DNA of 64,000 bases from Dryocola sp. LX212 (GCA_041504365.1 CP167917.1:1860001-1924000); one strand, 5' to 3'; shown: positions 35,712 through 46,066, counted from the first letter of the stretch. Notes: a model not told the origin generated them from the letters alone. Program-made: numbers and translations.

Positions 35712-37646
35712 TTATGAAGATTTGCGCACCCGCAGATACCATTCGCACAGCAGACGGACCTGTTTACGGGTGTAGCCTTTCTCCATCATACGATCGACAA
35801 AGTCATCGTGTTTCTTCTGCTCGTCGGTCGAGGTTTTGGCGTTGAACGAGATAACGGGCAGAAGCTCTTCGGTATTCGAGAACATTTTCTTCTCGATGAC
35901 CGTGCGCAGCTTCTCGTAGCTGGTCCAGTTAGGGTTACGACCATTATTGTGGGCGCGGGCGCGCAGCACGAAGTTAACGATTTCATTACGGAAATCTTTC
36001 GGGTTGCTGATGCCGGCTGGTTTTTCAATTTTTTCCAGTTCCGCATTCAGGGATTCACGGTCAAACAGCTGGCCGGTATCCGGGTCGCGGTACTCCTGAT
36101 CCTGGATCCAGAAGTCAGCATAGGTCACATAACGGTCGAAGATGTTTTGCCCATACTCTGAGTAGGATTCCAGGTACGCCGTCTGGATCTCTTTGCCGAT
36201 AAATTCGGCGTATTTAGGGATCAGATAGCCTTTCAGGTGTTCAAGATATTTCTCGGCGATATCCTGAGGGAACTGCTCGCGCTCAATCTGCTGTTCCAGA
36301 ACGTAGAACAGGTGCACCGGGTTAGCCGCCACTTCCACATGGTCAAAGTTGAACACGCGAGAGAGGATCTTAAACGCGAAGCGCGTCGACAGCCCATTCA
36401 TACCTTCATCCACACCGGCGTAATCGCGATACTCCTGGTAGGATTTCGCTTTCGGATCGGTGTCCTTCAGGCTTTCACCGTCGTACACCCGCATTTTGGA
36501 GTAAATGCTGGAGTTTTCCGGCTCTTTCAGACGCGACAGAATGGAGAAGCGTGACAGGGTTTCCAGCGTGCCCGGGGCGCAAGGCGCATGGGACAGCTCG
36601 CTGTGTTTAAGCAGCTTCTCGTAGATTTTGATCTCTTCGGAGATGCGCAGGCAATAAGGCACTTTGACGATGTACACGCGGTCAAGGAACGCCTCATTGT
36701 TTTTGTTATTTCGGAAAGTCACCCATTCTGATTCGTTGGAGTGTGCCAGGATAATGCCGTTGAACGGCAGGGCGGAGATCCCCTCGGTGCCGTTGTAGTT
36801 CCCCTCCTGGGTTGCGGTTAGCAGCGGATGGAGCACTTTAATCGGCGCTTTGAACATCTCGACGAATTCCATGATGCCCTGGTTTGCCCGGCACAGCGCG
36901 CCTGAGTAACCGTAGGCATCCGGGTCATTCTGCGCATGGTTTTCAAGCTTGCGAATGTCCACCTTACCGACCAGCGCTGAGATATCCTGGTTGTTCTCGT
37001 CGCCCGGCTCGGTTTTGGCAATGGCAATCTGCGCGAGAATTGACGGCCAGACTTTTACGACGCGGAATTTAGTGATATCCCCGCCGAACTCCTGCAAACG
37101 TTTTGCCGCCCACGGCGACATAATGGTGCCGAGGTAGCGGTTAGGCACGCCATATTCTTTTTCAAGAATCGACGCATCTTCCTGAGGGTTAAACAGGCAT
37201 AGCGGGTGGTCATTCACCGGGCTGCGCTCGCCGTTGGCGCTAAGGGTATAAATAGGCACCCGCTGCATCAGCGCTTTCAGACGCTCGGCAAGTGAAGACT
37301 TACCGCCACCCACCGGCCCCAGCAGATACAGGATCTGTTTCTTCTCTTCCAGGCCCTGGGCTGCGTGTTTCAGGTAAGCAACAATCTGTTCAATGGCTTC
37401 TTCCATGCCATAGAACTCTTCAAATGCCGGGTAGCGGGAGATAACCCGGTTCGAAAAGAGACGGGATAGACGTGGCTCCGTGGCAGTGTCCACCATCACT
37501 GGCTCACCGATGGCCATCAATAGCCTTTCTGCCGCGTTGGCATAGGCACTGCGATCTTGCTTACAGATGGCAAGAAATTCCTGCAGTGTGAACTCTTCGT
37601 CCTTGGCAGCTTCATAACGCTGGCGATAGTGATCGAATATATTCAT
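35712..37646 (-). CDS. yeaG: YeaG, PrkA-type serine protein kinase
   Basis: A 644-residue protein identical in length to E. coli YeaG. An AAA-type N-terminal domain has Walker A LLGPVGGGKSSLAERLK (about residue 110), followed by the PrkA C-terminal region, with FNGIILAHSNESEW typical of the family. YeaG has been reported as a protein kinase acting with the vWA protein YeaH under nitrogen limitation. A sigma-54 type promoter sits about 85-100 bases upstream, consistent with NtrC control known in E. coli. Confidence 0.95.
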   Translation of the reverse strand: MNIFDHYRQRYEAAKDEEFTLQEFLAICKQDRSAYANAAERLLMAIGEPVMVDTATEPRLSRLFSNRVISRYPAFEEFYGMEEAIEQIVAYLKHAAQGLEEKKQILYLLGPVGGGKSSLAERLKALMQRVPIYTLSANGERSPVNDHPLCLFNPQEDASILEKEYGVPNRYLGTIMSPWAAKRLQEFGGDITKFRVVKVWPSILAQIAIAKTEPGDENNQDISALVGKVDIRKLENHAQNDPDAYGYSGALCRANQGIMEFVEMFKAPIKVLHPLLTATQEGNYNGTEGISALPFNGIILAHSNESEWVTFRNNKNNEAFLDRVYIVKVPYCLRISEEIKIYEKLLKHSELSHAPCAPGTLETLSRFSILSRLKEPENSSIYSKMRVYDGESLKDTDPKAKSYQEYRDYAGVDEGMNGLSTRFAFKILSRVFNFDHVEVAANPVHLFYVLEQQIEREQFPQDIAEKYLEHLKGYLIPKYAEFIGKEIQTAYLESYSEYGQNIFDRYVTYADFWIQDQEYRDPDTGQLFDRESLNAELEKIEKPAGISNPKDFRNEIVNFVLRARAHNNGRNPNWTSYEKLRTVIEKKMFSNTEELLPVISFNAKTSTDEQKKHDDFVDRMMEKGYTRKQVRLLCEWYLRVRKSS

Positions 37647-37731
37647 GGCATGCCGTCCTTTCGTTTTTAGCACAGGTTAGAGAGCCGAAGGTAATAGTAA
37701 TGGGGGCTCCCGGAAGACGTATTCTGAGTAC

Positions 37732-37747
37732 AGCAACCCTTATGCCA
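37732..37747 (-). promoter_or_regulatory. Sigma-54 promoter of yeaGH
   Basis: On the minus strand TGGCAT (37742-37747), five bases and TTGCT (37732-37736) match the -24/-12 consensus TGGCAC-N5-TTGCW at all but one position. Predicted transcription starts near 37721, leaving a 75-base leader before yeaG. NtrC-dependent sigma-54 transcription of yeaGH is established in E. coli. No clear NtrC pair was recognised upstream. The remainder of the gap up to mipA (to 38062) shows nothing further. Confidence 0.7.
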
Positions 37748-38062
37748 ACTTCTCTGTCATGGTGCTTGTGGGACTGTCGTCAGAGTAATTCACCTTCTTA
37801 AAATAAAGCGTAGATGGCATTTGCAAAACTTGCATACGGCCGCGGTCCAATTTCAATGACTTATCAATAACTCATCCTAATATATCTGCGCAAAGGCTAA
37901 GCGCTTTCATACAGGCGTCACAAAACTGACAGCCCGTCGTCATGTTCATCCGTGATGGTATGTGGTTTGAATGTTAACAATGATCGGTAAAAAATTTGGG
38001 ATACGCGGCGGAGGCGGTTAAACTGCCAGCGCTGATTATTTGATTAAAGGACTTAATGGATT

Positions 38063-38809
38063 GTGAGCAAATTCAAAATTCTGGCATTAGGGGCTTTGAT
38101 TGCCTCATCTTTTACGGCAGCCCATGCCGAAGGCCCGTGGTCGTTAGGCGCCGCAGTGCTGGTGACCCCGAATCCGTATAAAGGCGATCAGGACCGGGTT
38201 TATCCGGTACCCATGATTGGTTATGAAGGAGAAGACTTCTTCCTGCGCGGCTTTAACGCCGGCTATTACCTGTGGAATGACAAGGTCGACAAGCTCGCAG
38301 CGATCGTTTACTACGATTCACTGCACTTCAAACCGAAAGACAGCAACTACAGCAGCATGCGTTCGCTCGACAGCCGTAAATCGACGATGATGGGCGGGCT
38401 ATCCTACGTCCACAACACCGATTATGGTTTCCTGCGCACCGTGCTGGCAGGCGACATGCTGGGTAACAGTAACGGTATCAACTGGGATATGGCGTGGCTG
38501 TACCGCTATAACACCGATCGTCTGACGCTGACGCCGGGCATCGGCGTGCAGTGGAGCAGCGAAAATCAGAATGAATACTACTATGGCATAAGCAAGAAAG
38601 AGTCCAGCCGCAGCGGATTGCGTTCGTACGATCCGGACGACAGCTGGTCGCCATACGTGGAGCTTTCCGTGAACTATAAGCTGACGGACAGCTGGAACGT
38701 CTTCGGCATGGGCCGCTATATCCGCCTGGCCGATGAGGTCACGGATAGCCCGATGATTGAGAAGCAGTGGACCGGGGTGCTCCTCACCGGGATTACCTAC
38801 AGTTTCTGA
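38063..38809 (+). CDS. mipA: MipA, MltA-interacting outer-membrane protein
   Basis: A 248-residue protein equal in length to E. coli MipA. GTG start (TTGTGAGCAA), signal peptide ending AHA, then beta strands typical of the MipA/OmpV family: FFLRGFNAGYYLWND, TPGIGVQWSSENQNEYYYG, and a C-terminal GITYSF with terminal Phe. MipA links the lytic transglycosylase MltA to PBP1B. Its divergence from yeaG matches E. coli order. Confidence 0.94.
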   Translation: MSKFKILALGALIASSFTAAHAEGPWSLGAAVLVTPNPYKGDQDRVYPVPMIGYEGEDFFLRGFNAGYYLWNDKVDKLAAIVYYDSLHFKPKDSNYSSMRSLDSRKSTMMGGLSYVHNTDYGFLRTVLAGDMLGNSNGINWDMAWLYRYNTDRLTLTPGIGVQWSSENQNEYYYGISKKESSRSGLRSYDPDDSWSPYVELSVNYKLTDSWNVFGMGRYIRLADEVTDSPMIEKQWTGVLLTGITYSF

Positions 38810-38885
38810 TGGTGCATCTGTGTATTATCACGGGGCGCTTTCGCCCCGTTTGCATTATGGTGGTGCAACCGAATAAGGAGGCGTC

Positions 38886-39737
38886 ATGACAAAACAAATT
38901 CTCTTTCCTCATGCTCCGGCGTTACCGGCTATCGGCCAGGGAACGTGGTATATGGGTGTTGAACCGTCGAAACGGGCGGATGAAGTCCGTGCGCTGCAAA
39001 CGGGCATCGATCTGGGCCTGCGGCTGATCGACACGGCGGAAATGTATGCCGACGGTGGCGCGGAGCTGGTTGTTGGTGAGGCCATGGCCGGACGCCGCGA
39101 CGACGTTTTTCTGGTGTCAAAAGTGTATCCCTGGAACGCGGGCGGGCAACGGGCAGCTGCGGCCTGCGAGGCTAGCCTCAAACGCCTGAAGACCGACTAT
39201 CTCGACCTCTATCTTCTCCACTGGCGCGGCGATATCCCGCTTGAAGAAACCGTCGTCGCGATGGAAAAGCTAAAGCAGCAGGGCAAAATCCGCCGCTGGG
39301 GCGTGTCAAATCTGGACGCCGACGATATGCAGGAATTGCTGGGCATTGAGGGCGGGGGTGAGTGCGCGACTAATCAGGTGCTCTATCATCTGGCTTCACG
39401 CGGTATCGAGCATGATTTACTGCCGTGGTGCCAGCAGCACGCTATCCCGGTCATGGCCTATTGCCCGCTGGCCCAGGCAGGCCGCCTGCGTAACGGGTTG
39501 TTTAATCACTCCCGCCTCAACGAACTGGCGGCGGAGAAGGGCGTTACTATGGCGCAGCTTCTGCTAGCCTGGGTAATCAGCCACGAGGGCGTGATGGCAA
39601 TCCCCAAAGCGGGAAGCACCGAACACGTGCGGGAGAATGCCGCGGCGCTGGCGGTTGAACTAAGCAAAGATGAACTGGCGGTGATGGAAAAGGCGTTCCC
39701 GGCGCCGGGCCGCAAAACGCCGTTAGATATGGTCTAG
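38886..39737 (+). CDS. yeaE: YeaE, aldo-keto reductase (methylglyoxal reductase)
   Basis: A 283-residue AKR barrel with the catalytic tetrad regions: DTAEMYADGGAE (Asp/Tyr), LVSKVYPW (Lys) and YLLHWRGD (His), and the NADPH-binding AIPKAGSTEHVRENA. The E. coli homologue reduces methylglyoxal. AAGGAGG precedes the ATG. Its stop overlaps that of convergent yeaD. Confidence 0.93.
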   Translation: MTKQILFPHAPALPAIGQGTWYMGVEPSKRADEVRALQTGIDLGLRLIDTAEMYADGGAELVVGEAMAGRRDDVFLVSKVYPWNAGGQRAAAACEASLKRLKTDYLDLYLLHWRGDIPLEETVVAMEKLKQQGKIRRWGVSNLDADDMQELLGIEGGGECATNQVLYHLASRGIEHDLLPWCQQHAIPVMAYCPLAQAGRLRNGLFNHSRLNELAAEKGVTMAQLLLAWVISHEGVMAIPKAGSTEHVRENAAALAVELSKDELAVMEKAFPAPGRKTPLDMV

Positions 39738-40621
39738 CTCTTCTTCGCGATGCGCAGCGTGGCCGCCAGGCGAGAAGGTTTGTCAGCGGTGGCCTTTTGT
39801 GACGTTGTCACGCACGCGGTTTCAACGCAGACAAAGGTTTTGTAGCCGTCATCCGGCATATCGCCCATCGAAACGGACAGCGCAGGGCCCGGGTTCCAGC
39901 CCACAACGTTGCTCTGATGATGGTGCACAACGTCGATGGTGCGTTTCATGCTGGCGTCGTGGATCACGCTGCAGTCGTCTGCCTCAAGGTAGAGGCGGTC
40001 GGTTCGGTCCGGGAAGGTCTGCACGCCGTCGGTCAGCTCGCCTTTCGCGCCGTCCAGCACTTTATCGATGTAGGCCTTGCCGAGGCCGCTGACCTTAACC
40101 GCGCTGATATCACCGACGGTGAAATAGGTATGCAGGGCTGCGGTTGTTTCGAACTCACCGTGTGCTTCCAGCTCCATTTCGCAGGTTTTACCGAGTCTGA
40201 AACGCGCATACAGCGTAAAGTCGTGCGGCCACAGTTTGCGGCTCTCTTCGCTGTTTTGCAGCTCAAAGGTCAGCGACACGCCGTTTTCATCTTCGTTATG
40301 GGCGCTCAGCGTCCACGGCAGATTACGGGCGAAACCGTGCGCTGGCAGATCTTTCTGTTCTGCCGGGCCAAACCACGGCCAGCAAATCGGCACGCCGCCG
40401 CGCAGGGCCTTGCCGTGTTTAAACGGCGTGATGTCGCTCAGCCACAGTACTTCTTCCTCACCCGCTGGCTGCCAGGAGAGCAGATGCGCCCCCTGTAAAG
40501 CCACGGATGCGCGAACCTGTGGATGGTCGACAACAATCACGTCCAGCTCATCCTGCTTGCGAAGTGAGAGAACCGGAGCGATCTGTTCAATAACCGGAAG
40601 GGCAAAAATTTTACTAATCAT
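39734..40621 (-). CDS. yeaD: YeaD, D-hexose-6-phosphate mutarotase
   Basis: A 295-residue aldose-1-epimerase-fold protein. Family marks are GAHLLSWQPAGEEEVLWLSD, GGVPICWPWFGP and AHGFARNLPW (catalytic His/Arg region). It equilibrates anomers of hexose 6-phosphates. It lies downstream of gapA on the same strand, as in E. coli, with a terminator between them. Confidence 0.94.
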   Translation of the reverse strand: MISKIFALPVIEQIAPVLSLRKQDELDVIVVDHPQVRASVALQGAHLLSWQPAGEEEVLWLSDITPFKHGKALRGGVPICWPWFGPAEQKDLPAHGFARNLPWTLSAHNEDENGVSLTFELQNSEESRKLWPHDFTLYARFRLGKTCEMELEAHGEFETTAALHTYFTVGDISAVKVSGLGKAYIDKVLDGAKGELTDGVQTFPDRTDRLYLEADDCSVIHDASMKRTIDVVHHHQSNVVGWNPGPALSVSMGDMPDDGYKTFVCVETACVTTSQKATADKPSRLAATLRIAKKS

Positions 40622-40645
40622 TGACTCAACCTATATATCGAAAGC

Positions 40646-40674
40646 GAAAAAAAAAGGCGACCGTGATGGTCGCC
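40646..40674 (-). terminator. gapA terminator
   Basis: On the minus strand GGCGACC and GGTCGCC (40656-40662 and 40668-40674) form a 7-base-pair stem with a 5-base loop, followed by nine T. Confidence 0.85.
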
Positions 40675-40701
40675 CTTATGGAATCAACTGCTCATCTCAA
40701 C

Positions 40702-41709
<1,008 letters not shown>

Positions 41710-41905
41710 CTATTTGTTAGTGAATAAAAGGTTGGCTGTAAAATTACAAAAACCTTACGCAGCGTCAAGCGGAATCGTGTCAATCATTGCGACAAATCAA
41801 TCATCGGAGCAGCAATTGTACGATAAAACCGCTTCACGTTTCCCTTTGAGCTTCTAAGCACATGGGGGCAGTTTTGAGCATTTTAAAGGGCATCAGAAAC
41901 AAAAA

Positions 41906-41921
41906 TGTGACTGCGATCACA
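41906..41921. promoter_or_regulatory. CRP site between gapA and msrB
   Basis: AATGTGACTGCGATCACATA contains TGTGA-N6-TCACA, a near-ideal cAMP-CRP site. It is centred 216 bases upstream of gapA and 129 bases upstream of msrB. CRP control of gapA is known in E. coli. Confidence 0.75.
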
Positions 41922-42000
41922 TATGATGCCGGGCCAGAAATTCAGGGCTAAGTTTAGATCAAAAAGCCGCGCGGTGTTGTTAATTTTTTGTTAGAATCAT

Positions 42001-42018
42001 ACTGTTATCAGTAACAGT
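42001..42018. promoter_or_regulatory. Perfect palindrome in the msrB leader
   Basis: ACTGTTATCAGTAACAGT has perfect 7-base arms and a 4-base centre, 24 bases before the msrB ATG. TAGAAT and CATACT just upstream could be -10 elements. It could be an operator or a leader hairpin. The remainder of the 41698-42042 gap holds only the CRP site and presumed gapA promoters. Confidence 0.4.
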
Positions 42019-42042
42019 TGCAACCGCATGAGAGCTACGCCC

Positions 42043-42456
42043 ATGGCTAACCAATTACCTCCTGATTCAGCGAAGAAAAATCTCAATGAGATGCAGTTTT
42101 ACGTTACCCAGAAACATGGCACCGAGCCGCCATTTTCCGGGCGGCTGCTGCACAACAAGCGGGAAGGCGTTTACCACTGCCTGGTCTGCGACGCGCCGCT
42201 GTTTATGTCCGACTCGAAATATGACTCGGGCTGCGGCTGGCCCAGCTTCTACGAGCCGGTCAGCGAGACGGCTATCACCTACATCAAAGACTTTTCCCAC
42301 GGCATGGAGCGGGTCGAAATTCGCTGTGGAAACTGTGAAGCGCACCTGGGACACGTTTTCCCCGACGGCCCGCAGCCTACGGGTGAGCGCTACTGCGTCA
42401 ACTCCGCCTCGCTGAGCTTCACCGACGAGGAAAACGGCGAGCAGACTGAAGGTTGA
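42043..42456 (+). CDS. msrB: Methionine-R-sulfoxide reductase B
   Basis: A 137-residue MsrB. Two zinc CxxC motifs ([19 protein letters not shown]), the core SGCGWPSF, and the catalytic [11 protein letters not shown] are all present. It reduces methionine-R-sulfoxide in proteins. Start [13 protein letters not shown] at 42043. Divergent from gapA as in E. coli. Confidence 0.97.
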   Translation: MANQLPPDSAKKNLNEMQFYVTQKHGTEPPFSGRLLHNKREGVYHCLVCDAPLFMSDSKYDSGCGWPSFYEPVSETAITYIKDFSHGMERVEIRCGNCEAHLGHVFPDGPQPTGERYCVNSASLSFTDEENGEQTEG

Positions 42457-42496
42457 AGAATCGATTCAGCAAATTATTCCACAGGAAGCGTAAATC

Positions 42497-42775
42497 ATGA
42501 TGAATCTGGACGAAATGTTGGCATCGATGACCCCGGAAGTGTATCAGCGGCTGATGACCGCCGTTGAAACGGGAAAATGGCCGGACGGCGTGGTGCTGAC
42601 TCCGGAACAGAAAGAGAACAGCATGCAGCTGGTGATGATGTGGCAGACACGCCATAACAGCGATCCGCAGCATATGACCATCGGCACCGACGGCAACATC
42701 GTGATGAAGAGCAAGCAGCAGCTGAAGGCGGAATTCGGCATTGAGCCTGCGCCGATTGTGACGGTAAAGCTGTAG
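42497..42775 (+). CDS. yeaC: YeaC, DUF1315 protein
   Basis: A 92-residue protein (MMNLDEMLASMTPEVYQRLM, ETGKWPDGVVLTPEQKENSM, VMMWQTRHN) equal to E. coli YeaC, function unknown. It follows msrB by 40 bases and probably shares its transcript. A terminator follows. Confidence 0.93.
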   Translation: MMNLDEMLASMTPEVYQRLMTAVETGKWPDGVVLTPEQKENSMQLVMMWQTRHNSDPQHMTIGTDGNIVMKSKQQLKAEFGIEPAPIVTVKL

Positions 42776-42808
42776 CGTTTTATAGGTGGATGAATCCCCC
42801 AAGTGTTT

Positions 42809-42836
42809 AAACCCTCTCCCGAAGCGGAGAGGGTTT
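42809..42836. terminator. Bidirectional terminator between yeaC and the chitinase gene
   Basis: AAACCCTCTCC (42809-42819) pairs with GGAGAGGGTTT (42826-42836) around a 6-base loop, with flanking T/A runs. It serves two convergent genes. Confidence 0.8.
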
Positions 42837-42846
42837 AGTTTAACGG

Positions 42847-44118
42847 TCAGTGTTTTGTCTTAATCCCCAGCGTTTCCGCAAGCTGCTTCGCCAGCTGATT
42901 ATTATCGTCCGCGCCATACTCCCAGAACATCGCACCACCTAAACCTTTACTCTTGATGTACTCGCCTTTAATTGCCACCGATTTTGGATTCTCGTATGAG
43001 ATAGCAAACAGATCTTTGCCGTCGGCAGACTTCATGGTCAGGTAAGGGACTTTTGCGTCGTCATCCCACCGCTCGGTAAAGCGCTTCTGCGGATCGTTGA
43101 GCAGTTTGCTGACGATGTCGTTGTACTTGAAGTAGCTGTCTTTGGTGAGGTCTAATCCGAATGCAGAGAAAACAGCCCTTTCTGGTGCGCCGAACCAGGG
43201 CTGGGTAACCGGATGTTTGGCGGCATCAGCCTTGTCCCAGTCAATGCCAGGCTCCGTGGCGCGTTTGGGTACGCGACCATAGAAGCCAATCCCCAGATTC
43301 ATCTGCGAAGGCTTCAGACCAGCGGCCAGATAGTTGTTTACCACGAAATCAGCGCTGTATTTATCCGCAGCGGCGACGGTCGGCCAGGCTTTCGAATCGA
43401 ACAGATTAGAGTTGAAATACTGCGTGCCGTACGCCATGTCGTAGGTCATCAGGTTGATGTAGTCCAGCGCGGGCGCAATGGCCTTCACGTCGACCCACTC
43501 TTTAGGGCTCTGTACGTTGGCCCCGACGGCGATGGTCAGTAGTTTTTGTTTGCCTAAAGCCTGGCGCAGCTCGTTGAGCAGGGCGGTGAAGTTGTCGCGG
43601 TCGGCTTTGGTTGCGTCCACCAGCCCCCAAGCGCCATTAATCGGGTACTCCCAGTCCAGATCGATGCCATCCAGGCCATATTGATTAATGACGTCCTGTG
43701 CGGACCTGATAAACACTGCCCGGCTTTCCGGCGTGGCGGCCGCACCGGAGAAGCCCCGGGCGCCCCAGCCTCCGACCGACAGCAGGACCTTCAGCTGCGG
43801 GTTCTGATTACGCAGCTGCGGCACTTTTTGCAGATCGGACATCACTTTTGGCGACAGCAAGATCTGGTGCAGCTTCGCGGCATCCTTCAGGGCGACGTTG
43901 GTTTCGCCTTTCTCGTTGTTATAAATCAGTCCAAACGAGTAATTAAGGTGGGTTATCTGACGGACGTCAAGCTTGTCGATATCGCCGCCGGGACCGGCGG
44001 TAACGTCGCCGCCGCCGTTGAAGTAGCCGACGGAAAGATAGTTTTCTGCCTGGGCCGCGCTGGCCCAGACGAGTTGCATGACTGCCAGCAGCGGCAGCAG
44101 CTTGCGCGTGAATTTCAT
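42847..44118 (-). CDS. Exported GH18 chitinase
   Basis: A 423-residue secreted glycoside hydrolase 18. The signal peptide ends AAQA. The catalytic DGIDLDWEYP carries the DxxDxDxE motif with the acid Glu. SVGGWGARGFSG, LMTYDMAYG and GAMFWEYGADDN are the other conserved barrel strands. No chitin-binding or fibronectin module is present. It hydrolyses chitin-type polymers by substrate-assisted catalysis. It is inserted between yeaC and pncA, which are not separated by such a gene in E. coli. Start MKFTRKLL at 44118; a LacI-type palindrome lies 106 bases upstream. Confidence 0.9.
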   Translation of the reverse strand: MKFTRKLLPLLAVMQLVWASAAQAENYLSVGYFNGGGDVTAGPGGDIDKLDVRQITHLNYSFGLIYNNEKGETNVALKDAAKLHQILLSPKVMSDLQKVPQLRNQNPQLKVLLSVGGWGARGFSGAAATPESRAVFIRSAQDVINQYGLDGIDLDWEYPINGAWGLVDATKADRDNFTALLNELRQALGKQKLLTIAVGANVQSPKEWVDVKAIAPALDYINLMTYDMAYGTQYFNSNLFDSKAWPTVAAADKYSADFVVNNYLAAGLKPSQMNLGIGFYGRVPKRATEPGIDWDKADAAKHPVTQPWFGAPERAVFSAFGLDLTKDSYFKYNDIVSKLLNDPQKRFTERWDDDAKVPYLTMKSADGKDLFAISYENPKSVAIKGEYIKSKGLGGAMFWEYGADDNNQLAKQLAETLGIKTKH

Positions 44119-44223
44119 AGCGGTTCCTCTTTGACGGGCAATACAGGAAAACCTGCTCACATCGGGGATCCACAACGAGCAGGTTAAAATCAGCTAAAGC
44201 GCTGAATAAATAAGCAAGATTAT

Positions 44224-44239
44224 TATGAGAGCGCTCTCA
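44224..44239. promoter_or_regulatory. LacI-family-type operator upstream of the chitinase gene
   Basis: ATGAGAGCGCTCTCAT is a perfect 16-base palindrome centred on CG, the form used by LacI/GalR-family repressors. A half-site ATGAGAGCG recurs at 44267-44275, 43 bases from the first, about four helical turns. No LacI-family gene is in this window, so the repressor would be encoded elsewhere. Palindrome seen; regulator inferred. Confidence 0.6.
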
Positions 44240-44312
44240 TTCAAGCGCGAGGAAAGAAAGTTAAAAATGAGAGCGGCGTCGAAAAGTAACCGGGCGCGGC
44301 TGCGCCCATAAT

Positions 44313-44948
44313 TTACTGGCAGAAGAAATCAGAGAGGGTCATCAGCCCCGCGCCCGCGGCGGACATATCCTGAAAGGCGAGCAGGCTGTCCTGCGGGGAG
44401 ATGTTCACGCCACGGCAGCCATCGGTAATGACCGTGACCTCGTATCCGAGATCGAGCGCGTCCAGCACCGTGAATTTCACACAGTAGTCGGTGGCGAGGC
44501 CAAGTATAGCCAGCGCTGAAACGCCGCGCTCGCGCAGCCAGGCATCGAGGCCCGTTTTCTGACGGCGACCGTTATCAAAAAATGCGCTGTAGCTGTCGAT
44601 GGCAGGGTTTTCACCCTTGTGAAAGATTGCATCGATGCTTTCCGCGTTCAACAGCGGATGAAGGGCCGCGCCATCGCCGTTCTGGATACAGTGATCCGGC
44701 CACCAGGTCTGGGGATAGCCGTCCAGTTCGCCCTGCGTATACGGCTCTGTGGCCTGCACGCTGGCAAAGCTGCCGTGGTTCGCCGGATGCCAGTCCTGGG
44801 AGGCGATAACCAGTTCGCCACGGGCTTTCGCGTAATCGATCATCGCGTTAGCCACGTCGATGGTGCTGTCGCCTTCCGGCACGGCCAGCGCGCCGCCCGC
44901 GCAGAAATCATTCTGCAAATCGACCAGTAACAATGCACGCTTATTCAT
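44313..44948 (-). CDS. pncA: Nicotinamidase/pyrazinamidase
   Basis: A 211-residue isochorismatase-fold amidase. Catalytic Asp in LLVDLQNDFCAGG, metal ligands in ASQDWHPANHGSFA, Lys in FHKGENP and nucleophile Cys in GLATDYCVKFT. Converts nicotinamide to nicotinate for NAD salvage. Nine bases downstream of ansA, forming an operon as in E. coli. Confidence 0.96.
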   Translation of the reverse strand: MNKRALLLVDLQNDFCAGGALAVPEGDSTIDVANAMIDYAKARGELVIASQDWHPANHGSFASVQATEPYTQGELDGYPQTWWPDHCIQNGDGAALHPLLNAESIDAIFHKGENPAIDSYSAFFDNGRRQKTGLDAWLRERGVSALAILGLATDYCVKFTVLDALDLGYEVTVITDGCRGVNISPQDSLLAFQDMSAAGAGLMTLSDFFCQ

Positions 44949-44957
44949 AGGCTCTCC

Positions 44958-45974
44958 TCACTCGTCCGGCGTCAGTTCGCCACGCAGGTTGCAGGACATT
45001 GCTTCGCGGATGGCTTGTACGTCCAGCCCCTGGCTAAGCAGATAGTGCAGTTTAGTCAGCGTGGCTTCCACCGTCATATCATAGCCGCTAATCACTCCCG
45101 CCTGGGCCAGCGCGTTGCCCGTAGCGTAACCGCCCATATTCACCTTTCCGGACATGCACTGGGTCAGGTTAACCACCACAATGCCCCGCGAGCAAGCTTC
45201 CTGAAGCTCTTTCAGAAACGCGCCGTGCTGGGGCGCATTGCCCACGCCGTAGGAGCGAAGGATCAGAGCTTTGACCGGCTGGCGCAGGAAGTTACCCACC
45301 ACGTCGGCGGAAATCCCAGGATAAATGGTCACCACGCCAATCGGCTGCGGCGTAATAGGGTGAACGATTAGCTCACCCTCACCGTGCGGCGCAGCGGGGG
45401 TATTAAGACGGCGAATATGAATGCCTGCTTCCAGCAGCGGAGCGAGGTTCGGGGAGGCGAAGGCGTCAAAACCGTCGGCATGGGCTTTGGTGGTGCGGTT
45501 CCCGCGATAGAGACGGTTATTGAAGAACAGCGTCACTTCGTTGATCGGGAAATTGGCCGCCACGTACAGAGAGTTCAACAGATTGATCTGCCCGTCGGAA
45601 CGCAGCTCCGCCAGCGGGATTTGCGATCCGGTGACGATAACCGGCTTGCTGAGGTTCTCCAGCATAAACGACAGGGCCGAGGCGGTGAACGCCATGGTGT
45701 CCGTACCGTGCAGGATCACGAAGCCGTCGTACTCGTCGTAATGGGCTTTAATGTCGTCGGCGATATGCTGCCAGTCTTCCGGCGTCATGTCCGAGGAGTC
45801 CATCAGCGGCTGGTATTCATGAATGGTGAAGTCGGGCATCTCCTGGCGATGAAATTCAGGCATCAGCGCCAGCTGGCGCTGGAGATGGCCGGAGACCGGA
45901 ATATAGCCGTGTTCGGAGCGCTGCATACCGATGGTACCGCCGGTATAGGCAACGTAGATGGATTTTTTTTGCAT
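44958..45974 (-). CDS. ansA: Cytoplasmic L-asparaginase I
   Basis: A 338-residue type I asparaginase with the two threonine signatures YVAYTGGTIGMQ and FVILHGTDTMAFTASALSF. Hydrolyses asparagine to aspartate and ammonia. First gene of the ansA-pncA pair; sppA is immediately upstream behind a terminator. Confidence 0.96.
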   Translation of the reverse strand: MQKKSIYVAYTGGTIGMQRSEHGYIPVSGHLQRQLALMPEFHRQEMPDFTIHEYQPLMDSSDMTPEDWQHIADDIKAHYDEYDGFVILHGTDTMAFTASALSFMLENLSKPVIVTGSQIPLAELRSDGQINLLNSLYVAANFPINEVTLFFNNRLYRGNRTTKAHADGFDAFASPNLAPLLEAGIHIRRLNTPAAPHGEGELIVHPITPQPIGVVTIYPGISADVVGNFLRQPVKALILRSYGVGNAPQHGAFLKELQEACSRGIVVVNLTQCMSGKVNMGGYATGNALAQAGVISGYDMTVEATLTKLHYLLSQGLDVQAIREAMSCNLRGELTPDE

Positions 45975-46027
45975 GAGTGGACTCAGGGCTTTTTACATTA
46001 TGGGGCGCAGTATAAGGGGCTGGTGGG

Positions 46028-46057
46028 AAAAAATCAGCCCGGCGATTGCCGGGCTGA
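46028..46057 (-). terminator. sppA terminator
   Basis: TCAGCCCGGC and GCCGGGCTGA (46034-46057) form a 10-base-pair stem with a 4-base loop, followed on the minus strand by six T. Confidence 0.85.
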
Positions 46058-46066
46058 AATTAATGC

